Below are positions 16,972 to 25,791 of a stretch of 64,000 nucleotides of DNA, piece after piece (within the stretch, counting starts at the first letter, position 1; each line of letters opens with the position of its first letter). A program made the translations under genes and the position numbers. Below the pieces are notes generated by a model, which was not told where the DNA came from, made no database searches, and saw nothing but the letters and a program-made list of their open reading frames with translations. Origin of the DNA: Streptomyces sp. PCS3-D2 (lineage in GTDB: Bacteria; Actinomycetota; Actinomycetes; Streptomycetales; Streptomycetaceae); NCBI RefSeq assembly GCF_000612545.2, contig NZ_CP097800.1, forward strand, positions 4,848,501 to 4,912,500. Reading direction: 5' to 3'.

Positions 16972-18012
16972 TCAGGCGACCTTCTTGGCGTTCTGGAGGG
17001 CCTTGGCGAGGTCCTCCAGGATCTGCGCGCACTTGTCGTACGAGTAGATCGGCTCGGTGGTGCGCGGGGCGACCTGGCCGGCCTTCACGGAGGGCAGCTC
17101 GGCCCAGGTGGCCTTGGCCTTCAGCTCCTCCGGCTGCAGGGTGCCGGTGCGGTTGTCGAGCAGGATGAGGTCGGCCTTGTACTTGCCGGCGTTCTCCCAG
17201 CTCAGGCTCTCGAAGAAGCCGCCCTCGTCCAGCTTGTCCGGGGTGATGAACTCCACGCCCAGGGTCTTGAAGTACTTCAGGTCGGCCGAGGTGTCCGGGG
17301 TGGAGGCGTAGAACAGGTCGGCGGAGCCGGAGCCGGCCAGGACCTTGATGCCCGGGTTGGCCTTGGTGGCCTCGCGGACCTTGGCGGCGGCGGCCTCGAA
17401 ACGGGCCTTGCCGTCGGCGGCGGTCTTGGCGTTCATGTCGGCACCCAGGGACTTGGCGAGGTCCGCCGTGCGCTCCAGGGCCTTGTCCATCGAGACGTCG
17501 CCGCCGACGCCGATCGCGGCGTGCGGGGCCAGCTTCAGGATCTTGTCCTTGGAGGCCTCGGGCACGTACCAGTACGAGCCGTCCCAGGTGTTGGTGACGA
17601 GCAGGTCGGGCTTGAGGGCCGCGTACTTCTCGACGTTGAACTCGTCGTAGACGTTGCCGAGGATCTCGACCTTGGAGACGTCCATCGAGCCGGCCTGGAC
17701 GTCGGGCTTGCCGTCGGCGGTCTTGGTCGGGCCGAAGACGCCCTTGACCTGGACGCCGTAGTCGTACAGCGCGGCGGCGGTGCCGGTGAAGGCGACGATG
17801 TTCTTCGGCGTGGACGTGGCGCTGACGTCCTTGCCGAGGTCGTCCTTGAAGCTCCAGGCGCCGGAGGACGCGGTGGCGGTGCTGCCCTTGTCGCCGTCGC
17901 CCTTCGCCGAGTCGGTGCCGCCGCACGCGGCGAGCGCGGCGACCAGACCGAGGGCGCCGCCCGCGGCGACGAGGCCGCGACGGGTGAGGGAGTTGCTGCG
18001 GGACTTGGGCAT
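16972..18012 (-). CDS. desE: Ferrioxamine-binding lipoprotein DesE (ABC importer substrate-binding)
   Basis: The protein is 346 residues. The N-terminus is a twin-arginine-like lipoprotein signal (TRRGLVAAGG, then ALAACGG with Cys near residue 30 lipidated). The mature protein is a class III (FepB/PeriBP_2-like) binding protein: two lobes, IVAFTGTAAALYDYGV and DLLVTNTWDG in lobe 1, and the Y-S-Y-D-K C-terminal region. It captures ferrioxamines at the membrane and hands them to an ABC permease that is not in this window. A palindromic iron box lies 57-73 bp upstream, so it is derepressed under iron limitation together with desABCD. Confidence 0.93.
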   Translation of the reverse strand: MPKSRSNSLTRRGLVAAGGALGLVAALAACGGTDSAKGDGDKGSTATASSGAWSFKDDLGKDVSATSTPKNIVAFTGTAAALYDYGVQVKGVFGPTKTADGKPDVQAGSMDVSKVEILGNVYDEFNVEKYAALKPDLLVTNTWDGSYWYVPEASKDKILKLAPHAAIGVGGDVSMDKALERTADLAKSLGADMNAKTAADGKARFEAAAAKVREATKANPGIKVLAGSGSADLFYASTPDTSADLKYFKTLGVEFITPDKLDEGGFFESLSWENAGKYKADLILLDNRTGTLQPEELKAKATWAELPSVKAGQVAPRTTEPIYSYDKCAQILEDLAKALQNAKKVA

Positions 18013-18068
18013 AATCGATGTCCGTTTTCGTGCGTACCGGGGCGGCCACCAGCGTGCCGTTCGTGGGG

Positions 18069-18085
18069 AAGGTTAGCCTAACCTT
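18069..18085. promoter_or_regulatory. Iron box (DmdR/IdeR operator) of desE
   Basis: AAGGTTAGCCTAACCTT is a perfect 17-bp palindrome sharing the core GGTTAGCCTAACC with the desA box. It lies 57-73 bp before the desE start. The pair of boxes puts uptake and synthesis under one iron regulator. Confidence 0.93.
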
Positions 18086-18099
18086 GGCCGGAAACGGTA

Positions 18100-18128
18100 A
18101 GGGGGCCCTAAGTTTTTTCGGGCCCCCT
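18100..18128 (-). terminator. Terminator of the acyl-CoA degradation operon
   Basis: The 9-bp stem AGGGGGCCC / GGGCCCCCT encloses an 11-nt loop containing the T-run TTTTTT (plus strand). It is 31 bp past the acyl-CoA dehydrogenase stop on the minus strand, just before the desE iron box. Confidence 0.7.
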
Positions 18129-18159
18129 CGCGCCGCCCGCGCCCGCACGGGCCGTCGAA

Positions 18160-19320
18160 CTAGCCGGCGAAGCCCAACTCGCGTGCAATCAGCATGCGCT
18201 GGACCTCGCTGGTGCCCTCGCCGATCTCCAGGATCTTGGAGTCGCGCCACATGCGGGCCACCGGGTACTCGTTCATGAAGCCGTAGCCGCCGTGGATCTG
18301 CGTGGCGTCACGGGCGTTGTCCACGGCCACCGTGGAGGAGTACAGCTTCGCGATCGCCGCCTCCTTCTTGAACGGCTCGCCGGACACCAGCCGGGAGGCC
18401 GCGTCGCGCCAGCCGATGCGCGCCATGTGGGCGCGCATCTCCATGTCGGCCAGCTTGAACTGGATGGCCTGGTTGTCCCCGATCGCCCTGCCGAAGGCGT
18501 GCCGCTCCCTGGCGTACTTCACCGACTCGTCCACACAACCCTGCGCGAGGCCCGTGGCGAGCGCGGAGATGGCGATCCGCCCCTCGTCGAGGATCCGCAG
18601 GAACTGGGCGTAGCCGCGGCCCTCCTCGCCCACCAGATTGGCCAGGGGGACCCGTACGCCGTCGAAGGACAGCTCACGGGTGTCCGAGGAGTTCCAGCCC
18701 ACCTTGGAGTAGGGGGCGGCCACCGTGAAGCCCGGCGTGCCGGACGGGACGATGATCGAGGAGATCTCCGGACGGCCGTCCGCCTTGCGGCCCGTCACGG
18801 CCGTGACGGTGACCAGGCCGGTGATGTCCGTACCCGAGTTGGTGATGAAGCACTTCGACCCGTTGATGACCCACTCGCCGCCGTCCTTGACGGCGGTCGT
18901 ACGGGTACCGCCGGCGTCCGATCCCGCCCCGGGCTCGGTGAGGCCGAAGGCGCCCAGCACCTCGCCCGAGCACAGCTTCGGCAGCCACTGGCGCTTCTGC
19001 TCCTCGGTGCCGAAGAGGTACAGGGGCATGGCGCCGAGGGAGACGCCCGCCTCCAGGGTGATGGCGACGGAGGAGTCGACGCGGGCCAGCTCCTCCAGGG
19101 CGATGCCGAGGGCGAGGTAGTCCCCGCCCATGCCGCCGTACTCCTCCGGGAAGGGCAGACCGAACAGGCCCATGCGGCCCATCTCGGCGACGATCTCGTA
19201 GGGGAACTCGTGCCGCTCGTACAGGTCGCCGATCTTCGGGGCGACGACGTCGTGGGCGAACGCCTCGACGGTGCGGCGGAGTTCCTCGTGCTCAGGGGTG
19301 AGCCGGTGGTCGAGGGACAT
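18160..19320 (-). CDS. acdH: Acyl-CoA dehydrogenase, branched/short-chain type
   Basis: The protein is 386 residues, full length. It oxidises acyl-CoA to the 2-enoyl-CoA using FAD and passes electrons to ETF. Family signatures are GAFGLTEPGAGSDAGG (flavin/substrate) and QIHGGYGFMNEYPVARMWRDSKI. The catalytic glutamate is present at the MCAD-like position, in IGEGTSEVQ (Glu368). True isovaleryl-CoA dehydrogenases usually have Ala there and use a glutamate on another helix. So although the operon looks like leucine breakdown, this enzyme resembles the broader branched/short-chain AcdH type of Streptomyces. It starts 7 bp after the HMG-CoA lyase stop, as last gene of the operon. Confidence 0.88.
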   Translation of the reverse strand: MSLDHRLTPEHEELRRTVEAFAHDVVAPKIGDLYERHEFPYEIVAEMGRMGLFGLPFPEEYGGMGGDYLALGIALEELARVDSSVAITLEAGVSLGAMPLYLFGTEEQKRQWLPKLCSGEVLGAFGLTEPGAGSDAGGTRTTAVKDGGEWVINGSKCFITNSGTDITGLVTVTAVTGRKADGRPEISSIIVPSGTPGFTVAAPYSKVGWNSSDTRELSFDGVRVPLANLVGEEGRGYAQFLRILDEGRIAISALATGLAQGCVDESVKYARERHAFGRAIGDNQAIQFKLADMEMRAHMARIGWRDAASRLVSGEPFKKEAAIAKLYSSTVAVDNARDATQIHGGYGFMNEYPVARMWRDSKILEIGEGTSEVQRMLIARELGFAG

Positions 19321-19327
19321 GGTGTGA

Positions 19328-20260
19328 CTACTCCTTGTGGGAGAGGGCGCGGACGGTACGGGAGGGGCTGGGGCGTCCCAGCCGTTCGGCCATCCACACG
19401 CTCGTGGCGGTGAGGGCGGCCAGATCGACCCCGGTCTCGATGCCGAGACCGTCGAGCATCCACACCAGGTCCTCGGTCGCGAGGTTGCCGGTGGCGCTCT
19501 TGGCGTACGGGCAGCCGCCGAGGCCGCCCGCGGAGGCGTCGACGGTGGTCACCCCGTGCTGGAGCGCGGCGAGGGTGTTGGACAGGGCCTGGCCGTAGGT
19601 GTCGTGGAAGTGCACGCCGATCCGGTCGGTGGCGACACCGGCCTCGTTCAGCGCGGAGAGCAGGGCCTGGACGTGGCCCGGGGTGGCGACCCCGATGGTG
19701 TCGCCGAGGCTCAGCTCGTCACAGCCGAGGTCGAGCAGGGCCTTGGCCACGGAGACGACCTGGTGGACCGGGACGGCACCCTCCCAGGGGTCGCCGAAGC
19801 ACATGGACAGATAGCCGCGCACGTGCGCCCCGCCCTGCCGGGCACGGGCCACGACGGGCTCGAACATCGCGAGGGACTCGGCGACGGTCCGGTTGAGGTT
19901 GCGGGAGGCGAAGGTCTCCGTGGCCGATCCGAACACCGCGATACGGGTGGCCCCGAGCGCGAGCGCGCGGTCCAGGCCGCGCTCGTTCGGCACCAGGACG
20001 GGCAGCGCTGCGTCCACGTCGGCGAGCAGCGGGAAGAGCTGCTCGGCGTCCGCCAGCTGGGGCACCCACTTGGGGTGCACGAAGCTGGTCGCCTCGATCG
20101 TGGTCAGGCCGGCGGCGGCGAGGCGGCGCACGAACTCCGCCTTGACCTCGGTGGGGACGGTCGTCTGCTCGTTCTGCAGGCCGTCGCGGGCGCCGACCTC
20201 GTGGATGCGGACCCGGGCCGGCAGACCGGTGGCCGGGACGGTCATGGGCAGCCCGATCAT
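19328..20260 (-). CDS. Hydroxymethylglutaryl-CoA lyase
   Basis: The protein is 310 residues. It cleaves HMG-CoA to acetyl-CoA and acetoacetate, the last step of leucine catabolism. It has the DRE-TIM fold: VGARDGLQNEQ holds the catalytic Arg/Asp, SFVHPKWVPQ follows, GVHFHDTYGQAL holds metal-binding His residues, and GLGGCPYAKSATGN holds the signature Cys of the G-G-C-P loop. The start at 20258-20260 overlaps the stop of the biotin carboxylase gene by 4 bp. ATG 20243-20245 (MTVPATG) is a possible later start. It acts on the product of the carboxylase genes upstream, after a hydratase not encoded here. Confidence 0.93.
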   Translation of the reverse strand: MIGLPMTVPATGLPARVRIHEVGARDGLQNEQTTVPTEVKAEFVRRLAAAGLTTIEATSFVHPKWVPQLADAEQLFPLLADVDAALPVLVPNERGLDRALALGATRIAVFGSATETFASRNLNRTVAESLAMFEPVVARARQGGAHVRGYLSMCFGDPWEGAVPVHQVVSVAKALLDLGCDELSLGDTIGVATPGHVQALLSALNEAGVATDRIGVHFHDTYGQALSNTLAALQHGVTTVDASAGGLGGCPYAKSATGNLATEDLVWMLDGLGIETGVDLAALTATSVWMAERLGRPSPSRTVRALSHKE

Positions 20261-22263
20261 GCGGCCTCCTCCTCGTCCGGGGTGACGACGGCCAGGACCT
20301 GGTCCATGGCGACGGTGGTGCCGGGCGAGACGTCCAGCTCGGTGACCGTGCCGGCGTGCGGTGCGGACATGACGTGCTCCATCTTCATCGCCTCGACCAC
20401 CAGCAGGCTCTGACCTGCCGTCACCCGGTCGCCGACGGCCACCTTGACGACGGTGACGGTGCCGGGCATGGGGGCCGCGAGGGTGTCCGCCCCGGCACCG
20501 GCCGCGCCGTGGGCGGACACCGGGTCGTGGCGCTGGACGTGCCAGGAGTCGCCGTCGCGGCCGAGCCAGGTCCCCTCCGGGGAGGCGGCGTGGCTGAAGC
20601 GGTGGGTGACGCCGTCGAGTTCGACGGTGACGGCGTCACGGGTGAGGGCGACGATCCGGCCGCGGGCCGGTGCGCCGCCACCGACCGCGTCCAGCAGGAT
20701 CTCCTGCTCGGCGCCCAGTTGCCGGGTACGGACCTCCACCGGGTCCTGGCCGGGGAGGCGGAAGTGGTGGACCGTCCAGGCGGGGGTGCCGCCCAGGCGC
20801 CAGCCGCTCGCGGCGTCGAAGGGGTCGACCCATCCCGCCGCCGGCGGCTCCGGCGCGGTGCCCGCCAGCAGCGCGGCCGCCGCGTACACCTCGTCCGGCA
20901 CCCCCTCCGGGAGCAGGGCCGGCAGGTCCCGTTCGACCAGACCCGTGTCCAGCTCCCCGGACACCACATCGGGGTGGGCCAGCAGCCGCCGCAGGAAGCC
21001 GGCGTTCGTCTGGACGCCCAGGATCACCGTGTCGGCCAGGGCCCCCCGCAGCATGCGCAGCGCGGTGGCCCGGTCCGGCCCGTGGACGATGACCTTGGAC
21101 AGCATCGGGTCGTACGTCGAGCCCACCGGCACGCCCGCCGTCAGCCCGGAGTCGGTGCGGACCGCACCGCCCGAGGGCTCCGACAGCGCCAGGACCGTGC
21201 CGCCGGACGGCAGGAAGCCGCGCGCCGGGTCCTCCGCGCAGACGCGCGCCTCGATGGCGTGCCCGGTCAGCCGGATGTCGTCCTGGGTGACTGGCAGGGC
21301 CTCGCCGGAGGCCACCCGCAGCTGGAGCTCCACCAGGTCCAGGCCGGTGATCAGCTCCGTCACCGGGTGCTCGACCTGGAGCCGGGTGTTCATCTCCATG
21401 AAGTAGTAGGAGGACGGGTCGCCGCCCGGGACGATGAACTCCACCGTGCCCGCGCCCACGTACCCGCAGGAGCGGGCCGCGTCGACGGCCGCCGCGCCCA
21501 TCGCCGCCCGGGTCTTCTCGTCGAGCAGGACCGAGGGCGCCTCCTCGATGACCTTCTGGTGGCGGCGCTGCAGCGAGCACTCGCGCTCGCCCAGGTGCAC
21601 CACGTTGCCGTGGGCGTCCGCCATCACCTGGATCTCGATGTGCCGGGGCCGGTCCACCCACCGCTCGACCAGCAGGGTGTCGTCGCCGAAGGACGAGCGG
21701 GCCTCGCGGCGGGCCGCCGCGATCTCCTCGGCCAGCACCGCCTCGTCCCGTACGAGCCGCATGCCCTTGCCGCCGCCGCCCGCCGAGGGCTTCAGCAGCA
21801 CCGGCATGCCGATCTCCGAGGCGGCCGCGACCAGTTCGGCGTCCGAGAGGCCGCTGCCCGAGGAGCCGGGGACCACGGGCACGCCCGCCGCCTTCACCGT
21901 CTCCTTGGCGCGGATCTTGTCGCCCATGAGGGAGATGGCGCTCGCCGGCGGCCCGATGAAAGCCAGGCCCGCATCGGTGCAGGCGCGGGCGAAGGCGGCG
22001 TTCTCCGCGAGGAAGCCGTAGCCGGGGTGCACGGCCTCGGCGCCCGTCCGCTTCGCCGCGTCGAGCAGCCGCTCCACGGACAGGTAGCTCTCCGCGGCCG
22101 CCGCCGGGCCGATCCGGACGGCCGTGTCGGCCTCCCGTACGTGGCGGGCGTCCGCGTCCGCGTCGCTGAAGACGGCCACGGAGCGGATGCCGAGCTCCCG
22201 CAGGGTGCGGATGACCCGGACCGCGATCTCGCCGCGGTTCGCGACCAGAACAGTGCTGAACAT
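20257..22263 (-). CDS. Acyl-CoA carboxylase alpha subunit (biotin carboxylase + BCCP), MCC-type
   Basis: The protein is 668 residues from ATG 22261-22263 (MFSTVLVANRGEIAVR), preferred over an ATG five codons earlier because GAGGA is correctly spaced. Biotin carboxylase spans ~1-450: ATP-grasp KPSAGGGGKGMR and MEMNTRLQVEHPVTE. The C-terminal biotinyl domain ends in VEAMKMEHV, with Lys627 biotinylated. Together with the carboxyltransferase gene directly upstream it should carboxylate 3-methylcrotonyl-CoA (leucine) or a related acyl-CoA. The neighbouring HMG-CoA lyase and dehydrogenase favour methylcrotonyl-CoA. Confidence 0.92.
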   Translation of the reverse strand: MFSTVLVANRGEIAVRVIRTLRELGIRSVAVFSDADADARHVREADTAVRIGPAAAAESYLSVERLLDAAKRTGAEAVHPGYGFLAENAAFARACTDAGLAFIGPPASAISLMGDKIRAKETVKAAGVPVVPGSSGSGLSDAELVAAASEIGMPVLLKPSAGGGGKGMRLVRDEAVLAEEIAAARREARSSFGDDTLLVERWVDRPRHIEIQVMADAHGNVVHLGERECSLQRRHQKVIEEAPSVLLDEKTRAAMGAAAVDAARSCGYVGAGTVEFIVPGGDPSSYYFMEMNTRLQVEHPVTELITGLDLVELQLRVASGEALPVTQDDIRLTGHAIEARVCAEDPARGFLPSGGTVLALSEPSGGAVRTDSGLTAGVPVGSTYDPMLSKVIVHGPDRATALRMLRGALADTVILGVQTNAGFLRRLLAHPDVVSGELDTGLVERDLPALLPEGVPDEVYAAAALLAGTAPEPPAAGWVDPFDAASGWRLGGTPAWTVHHFRLPGQDPVEVRTRQLGAEQEILLDAVGGGAPARGRIVALTRDAVTVELDGVTHRFSHAASPEGTWLGRDGDSWHVQRHDPVSAHGAAGAGADTLAAPMPGTVTVVKVAVGDRVTAGQSLLVVEAMKMEHVMSAPHAGTVTELDVSPGTTVAMDQVLAVVTPDEEEAA

Positions 22264-22289
22264 CAGTGAGGTCCTCACGTCACATCACG

Positions 22290-23921
22290 TCACATACGGA
22301 AGATGCCGAAGCCCGGCTGCGTTTGATCCTTTTGGCCCAGCGGGGCGTTCGCGCACGCGGTCAGGGCCAGCCCCAGCACCTGCCGGGTCTCCAGCGGGTC
22401 GATGACCCCGTCGTCCCACAGCCGCGCCGTGGCGTAGTAGGCGTTGCCCTGCTCCTCGTACTGGGCGCGGACCGGGGCCTTGAAGGCCTCCTCGTCCTCG
22501 GCCGGCCACTCCTGGCCGGCGCCCTCGATCTGGTCGCGCTTGACCGTCGCGAGGACCGAGGCCGCCTGCTCGCCGCCCATGACGGAGATCTTGGCGTTGG
22601 GCCACATCCACAGGAAGCGGGGCGAGTACGCCCGGCCGCACATCGAGTAGTTGCCGGCGCCGTACGAGCCGCCGACCACCACCGTCAGCTTCGGGACCCG
22701 GGTGCAGGCCACGGCCGTCACCATCTTGGCGCCGTGCTTGGCGATGCCGCCCGCCTCGTAGTCGCGGCCGACCATGAAGCCCGAGATGTTCTGGAGGAAG
22801 AGCAGCGGGATGCCGCGCTGGTCGCACAGCTCGATGAAGTGCGCGCCCTTCTGGGCGGACTCCGCGAACAGGATGCCGTTGTTCGCGATGATCCCGACCG
22901 GGTGGCCGTGGATCCGGGCGAAGCCGGTGACCAGCGTCTGGCCGAACTCGGACTTGAACTCCTGGAAGCGGGAGCCGTCCACGACCCGCGCGATGATCTC
23001 GCGGGCGTCGTACGGGGTGCGCGAGTCGACGGGGACCGCGCCGTACAGCCCGGCCGGGTCCACCTTCGGCTCCTCCGGGGCCTCGACCGACCAGGGCAGG
23101 GCCCCGCGCTCGGGCAGGGTCGCCACGATGTTCCGTACGATCCGCAGCGCGTGCGCGTCGTCCTCCGCGAGGTGGTCCGTCACGCCGGAGACCCGGGAGT
23201 GGACCTCGCCGCCGCCGAGCTCCTCGGCCGTGACGACCTCACCGGTGGCGGCCTTCACCAGCGGCGGTCCGCCGAGGAAGATCGTGCCCTGGTTGCGGAC
23301 GATGACGGCCTCGTCGCTCATGGCCGGCACGTACGCCCCGCCCGCGGTGCAGGAGCCGAGGACGGCGGCGATCTGCGGGATGCCAGCACCCGACATGCGC
23401 GCCTGGTTGTAGAAGATCCGGCCGAAGTGCTCGCGGTCCGGGAAGACCTCGTCCTGCATGGGCAGGAAGGCACCGCCGGAGTCGACCAGGTAGAGGCAGG
23501 GGAGACGATTCTCCAGGGCCACTTCCTGGGCGCGCAGGTGCTTCTTGACGGTCATCGGGTAGTACGTGCCGCCCTTGACGGTGGCGTCGTTCGCGACGAT
23601 CACGCACTCGCGGCCGCTGACCCGGCCGATGCCCGCGATGACTCCGGCCGCGGGGGCGGCGCCCCCGTACATCCCCTCGGCGGCCAGCGGGGCCAGCTCC
23701 AGGAAGGGCGAGCCCGGGTCGAGGAGGGTGTCCACGCGGTCGCGCGGGAGGAGCTTCCCGCGGGCGGTGTGGCGGGCGCGGGCCTTCTCCCCGCCGCCGA
23801 GCCGGGCCGCGTCGAGCCGGGCCCGCAGGCCCTCGGACAGCTCGCGGTGGGCGGCCTCGTTGGTCCGCCAGGCCTCGGACGCCGGGTCCGCGGCGCTCGT
23901 CAGCACTGGTGCCTGCTGCAT
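22290..23921 (-). CDS. Acyl-CoA carboxylase beta subunit (carboxyltransferase), MCC-type
   Basis: The protein is 543 residues, with an N-terminal and a C-terminal crotonase-like carboxyltransferase half. [20 protein letters not shown] and [16 protein letters not shown] are typical of methylcrotonyl-CoA carboxylase beta chains. [20 protein letters not shown] and [15 protein letters not shown] form the biotin and carboxyl sites. It uses carboxybiotin from the alpha subunit 26 bp downstream. It is the first gene of the operon; the 99-bp region to the divergent TetR gene carries GTTAACG palindromes, the likely operator. Propionyl-CoA carboxylase is the main alternative, less likely from motif wording and neighbours. 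Confidence 0.9.
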   Translation of the reverse strand: MQQAPVLTSAADPASEAWRTNEAAHRELSEGLRARLDAARLGGGEKARARHTARGKLLPRDRVDTLLDPGSPFLELAPLAAEGMYGGAAPAAGVIAGIGRVSGRECVIVANDATVKGGTYYPMTVKKHLRAQEVALENRLPCLYLVDSGGAFLPMQDEVFPDREHFGRIFYNQARMSGAGIPQIAAVLGSCTAGGAYVPAMSDEAVIVRNQGTIFLGGPPLVKAATGEVVTAEELGGGEVHSRVSGVTDHLAEDDAHALRIVRNIVATLPERGALPWSVEAPEEPKVDPAGLYGAVPVDSRTPYDAREIIARVVDGSRFQEFKSEFGQTLVTGFARIHGHPVGIIANNGILFAESAQKGAHFIELCDQRGIPLLFLQNISGFMVGRDYEAGGIAKHGAKMVTAVACTRVPKLTVVVGGSYGAGNYSMCGRAYSPRFLWMWPNAKISVMGGEQAASVLATVKRDQIEGAGQEWPAEDEEAFKAPVRAQYEEQGNAYYATARLWDDGVIDPLETRQVLGLALTACANAPLGQKDQTQPGFGIFRM

Positions 23922-23950
23922 CGGTCGAGCTCCCTTGCTCGTTCCAGGCG

Positions 23951-23998
23951 GTTAATGAGCGTTAACGCTCGTGGGGCTCAGGTTAACGACCGCTAACG
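23951..23998. promoter_or_regulatory. Operator region of the acyl-CoA operon / TetR gene
   Basis: It contains the perfect 14-bp palindrome GAGCGTTAACGCTC (23957-23970) and, 11-27 bp further, GTTAACG-acc-GCTAACG. The repeated unit is YGTTAACG. It sits between the divergent carboxyltransferase (start 23921) and TetR (start 24021) genes, the expected place for TetR-family autoregulation and operon control. Confidence 0.7.
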
Positions 23999-24020
23999 GC
24001 CCTGTCTAGAATGGTTTCCC

Positions 24021-24599
24021 ATGAGCACCAGAGCGGCCGCCCCGACCCGACGCGAGCAGATCCTCAGTGAGGCCGCCCGCCTCTTCGCCGCGCGCGGGTT
24101 CCACGGCGTCGGCGTGGACGAGATAGGGGCCGCGGTCGGCATCAGCGGCCCCGGCCTGTACCGGCACTTCGCGGGCAAGGACGCCATGCTCGCCGAGCTG
24201 CTCGTCGGCATCAGCGAACGCCTCCTCACCGGCGGCCGGCACAGGGTCGCCGAGGCGGCCGGGGACCCGGCCGGCGTCCTGTCCTCCCTCATCGACGGCC
24301 ACATCGACTTCGCCCTCGACGACCGCGCGCTGATCACCCTCCACGACCGCGAGCTCGACCGGCTGCGGGAGGCGGACCGCAAGCTCGTACGGCAGCTCCA
24401 GCGCCAGTACGTCGAGCTGTGGGTGGAGGTCGTACGGGAACTGCACCCCCAGGTCGGCGAGGCGGAGGTACGGGTCGCCGTGCACGCCGTCTTCGGCCTG
24501 CTCAACTCCACCCCGCACCTGGCCGCGCTCGGCCGGGAGGCCACCGAGGCGCTGCTGCGCCGCCTGGCGCACGGGGCCTTCGGGGCCCTGTCGGCATGA
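24021..24599 (+). CDS. TetR-family regulator of the acyl-CoA degradation operon
   Basis: The protein is 192 residues. The TetR N-terminal HTH spans residues ~8-54: RREQILSEAARLFAARGFHGVGVDEIGAAVGISGPGLYRHF read with the usual helix spacing, ending AGKDAMLAELL. The C-terminal ligand domain is helical (SACE_7040/KstR2-like) and may bind an acyl-CoA. It is divergent from the carboxylase operon, with a palindromic operator between, so it probably represses both promoters and is released by an intermediate of branched-chain acyl-CoA breakdown. Ligand identity is inferred. Confidence 0.85.
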   Translation: MSTRAAAPTRREQILSEAARLFAARGFHGVGVDEIGAAVGISGPGLYRHFAGKDAMLAELLVGISERLLTGGRHRVAEAAGDPAGVLSSLIDGHIDFALDDRALITLHDRELDRLREADRKLVRQLQRQYVELWVEVVRELHPQVGEAEVRVAVHAVFGLLNSTPHLAALGREATEALLRRLAHGAFGALSA

Positions 24600-24664
24600 C
24601 CCGGGGCGTCCGCGGGCCGGACTGGACGCGCCGCCTCCGCCCCGGCGGCGGCAGAATGGCGCGT

Positions 24665-25462
24665 ATGCCGAAGCCGATAGAGACGCCCGTACCCACCCGC
24701 GCCGAGCTCGTCGACCATCTGGTCCGCACCCGGATCGCGGGGCAGGTCGCGACGCCGCGCGAGAACAACCTCTCCCACTACCGCAAGCTCGCCAACGGCG
24801 ACCGGCACTACTGGCTCGGCCTTGAACTCGGCGACCGCTGGACCGACGAGCAGGACGTCCTCGCCGTGATGGCCGAGCGCTGCGGCGTCGTGGACGACCC
24901 GGCGTTCCGTTTCGGCCAGGACACCATCGACCCGGAGCTGACCGTGGCCGGCCTGGACCGGCTGGCGGCCCGCCTGCGCAAGGCGGCGGCCGACCGGCAG
25001 AGCGTCCTGCTGGCCACCGGCCACCCGGGCGGCCTGCTGGACGTCCACCGCGCGACGGCGGCGGCCCTGCGGGCGGCCGGCTGCGAGATCGTCGTCATCC
25101 CGTCCGGCCTGACGGCCGACGAGGGCTCGGTGTGGCAGTTCGCGGACGTCGCCGTACTGGAACGCGGCGCGACCCTGTGGCACACCCATTCGCCGGAGCC
25201 GATGGCGGCGATCCTGGACGGCCTGACGGCCGCGGGCCGCCCGCAGCCGGACCTGGTCGTGGCCGACCACGGCTGGGCGGGCTGCGCGGCCCAGCGCGGC
25301 CTGGACGCGGTCGGCTACGCCGACTGCAACGACCCGGCCCTCTTCATCGGCGAGGCCGAGGGCACCCTCCAGGTGACGATCCCCCTGGACGACCACGTCC
25401 GCGACCCGCGCTACTACGACCCGATGGTGGCGTACCTGCTGCACGCGGCGGGCCTGCACTGA
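24665..25462 (+). CDS. Conserved actinobacterial phosphatase-like protein
   Basis: The protein is 265 residues from ATG 24665 (MPKPIETPVPTRAELVDHLV). ATG 24656 and ATG 24596 (overlapping the TetR stop as ATGA) are possible earlier starts, but the intervening residues are Arg/Gly-rich. It is soluble, without signal peptide. Recognisable blocks are RENNLSHYRKLANGDRHYW, LATGHPGGLLDVH, LERGATLWHTHSP and VADHGWAGCAAQRGLDAVG. Similar Streptomyces proteins are annotated simply as phosphatase, and I recall no biochemical proof. His/Asp/Cys-rich conserved loops suggest metal or phosphate binding. It is probably cotranscribed with tetR and ends at a very strong hairpin that also marks the left edge of the accessory block. 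Confidence 0.65.
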   Translation: MPKPIETPVPTRAELVDHLVRTRIAGQVATPRENNLSHYRKLANGDRHYWLGLELGDRWTDEQDVLAVMAERCGVVDDPAFRFGQDTIDPELTVAGLDRLAARLRKAAADRQSVLLATGHPGGLLDVHRATAAALRAAGCEIVVIPSGLTADEGSVWQFADVAVLERGATLWHTHSPEPMAAILDGLTAAGRPQPDLVVADHGWAGCAAQRGLDAVGYADCNDPALFIGEAEGTLQVTIPLDDHVRDPRYYDPMVAYLLHAAGLH

Positions 25463-25480
25463 CGGCACCGGCCCGGCGGA

Positions 25481-25527
25481 GACAGTGAGAAGCCCCGGCG
25501 GTATTCACGCCGGGGCTTCTCACTGTC
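25481..25527. terminator. Strong terminator after phosphatase-like gene
   Basis: The perfect 20-bp inverted repeat (25481-25500, 25508-25527) has loop GTATTCA. It ends 18 bp after the stop codon. Confidence 0.9.
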
Positions 25528-25719
25528 ATCCCAATGCCGGCAGGCGACAAGTCGTCGCCACGGTGCAGGGGTCCGGTTCGATCTGGGCGAAAGTTGGATC
25601 CTTGTCGCGCCGGGACCGTCCCTAGGAAGATCCCTTCGGGGTGAGGGCGGCTGAACCTCCCGGGAAGCGCCTACGGACTGTCCAACTTCCCTCTGCAGGC
25701 TTCCGACCCAAGAGTCGAG

Positions 25720-25745
25720 CCCCAGTCGATGTCTTTCGACTGGGG
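25720..25745. terminator. Hairpin downstream of the RHS toxin/immunity unit
   Basis: The perfect 10-bp stem CCCCAGTCGA / TCGACTGGGG has loop TGTCTT. On the minus strand it lies 47-72 bp past the stop of the small putative immunity gene, so it probably ends that transcript. The rest of 25528-25791 shows no supported gene. Confidence 0.65.
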
Positions 25746-25791
25746 CCCTCTCTGATTCCAATATCTATTTGTGCACCCTCAGATGCTGGAG

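Noticed and set aside
18069-18128. Iron box and hairpin as a single riboswitch-like element
   Set aside because: The palindrome is a standard DmdR site, and the hairpin belongs to the end of the opposite operon.
25414-25761. A 115-codon minus-strand frame as a second orphan immunity gene
   Set aside because: It runs through two hairpins and the end of the phosphatase gene, is Arg/Pro-rich, and has no RBS.
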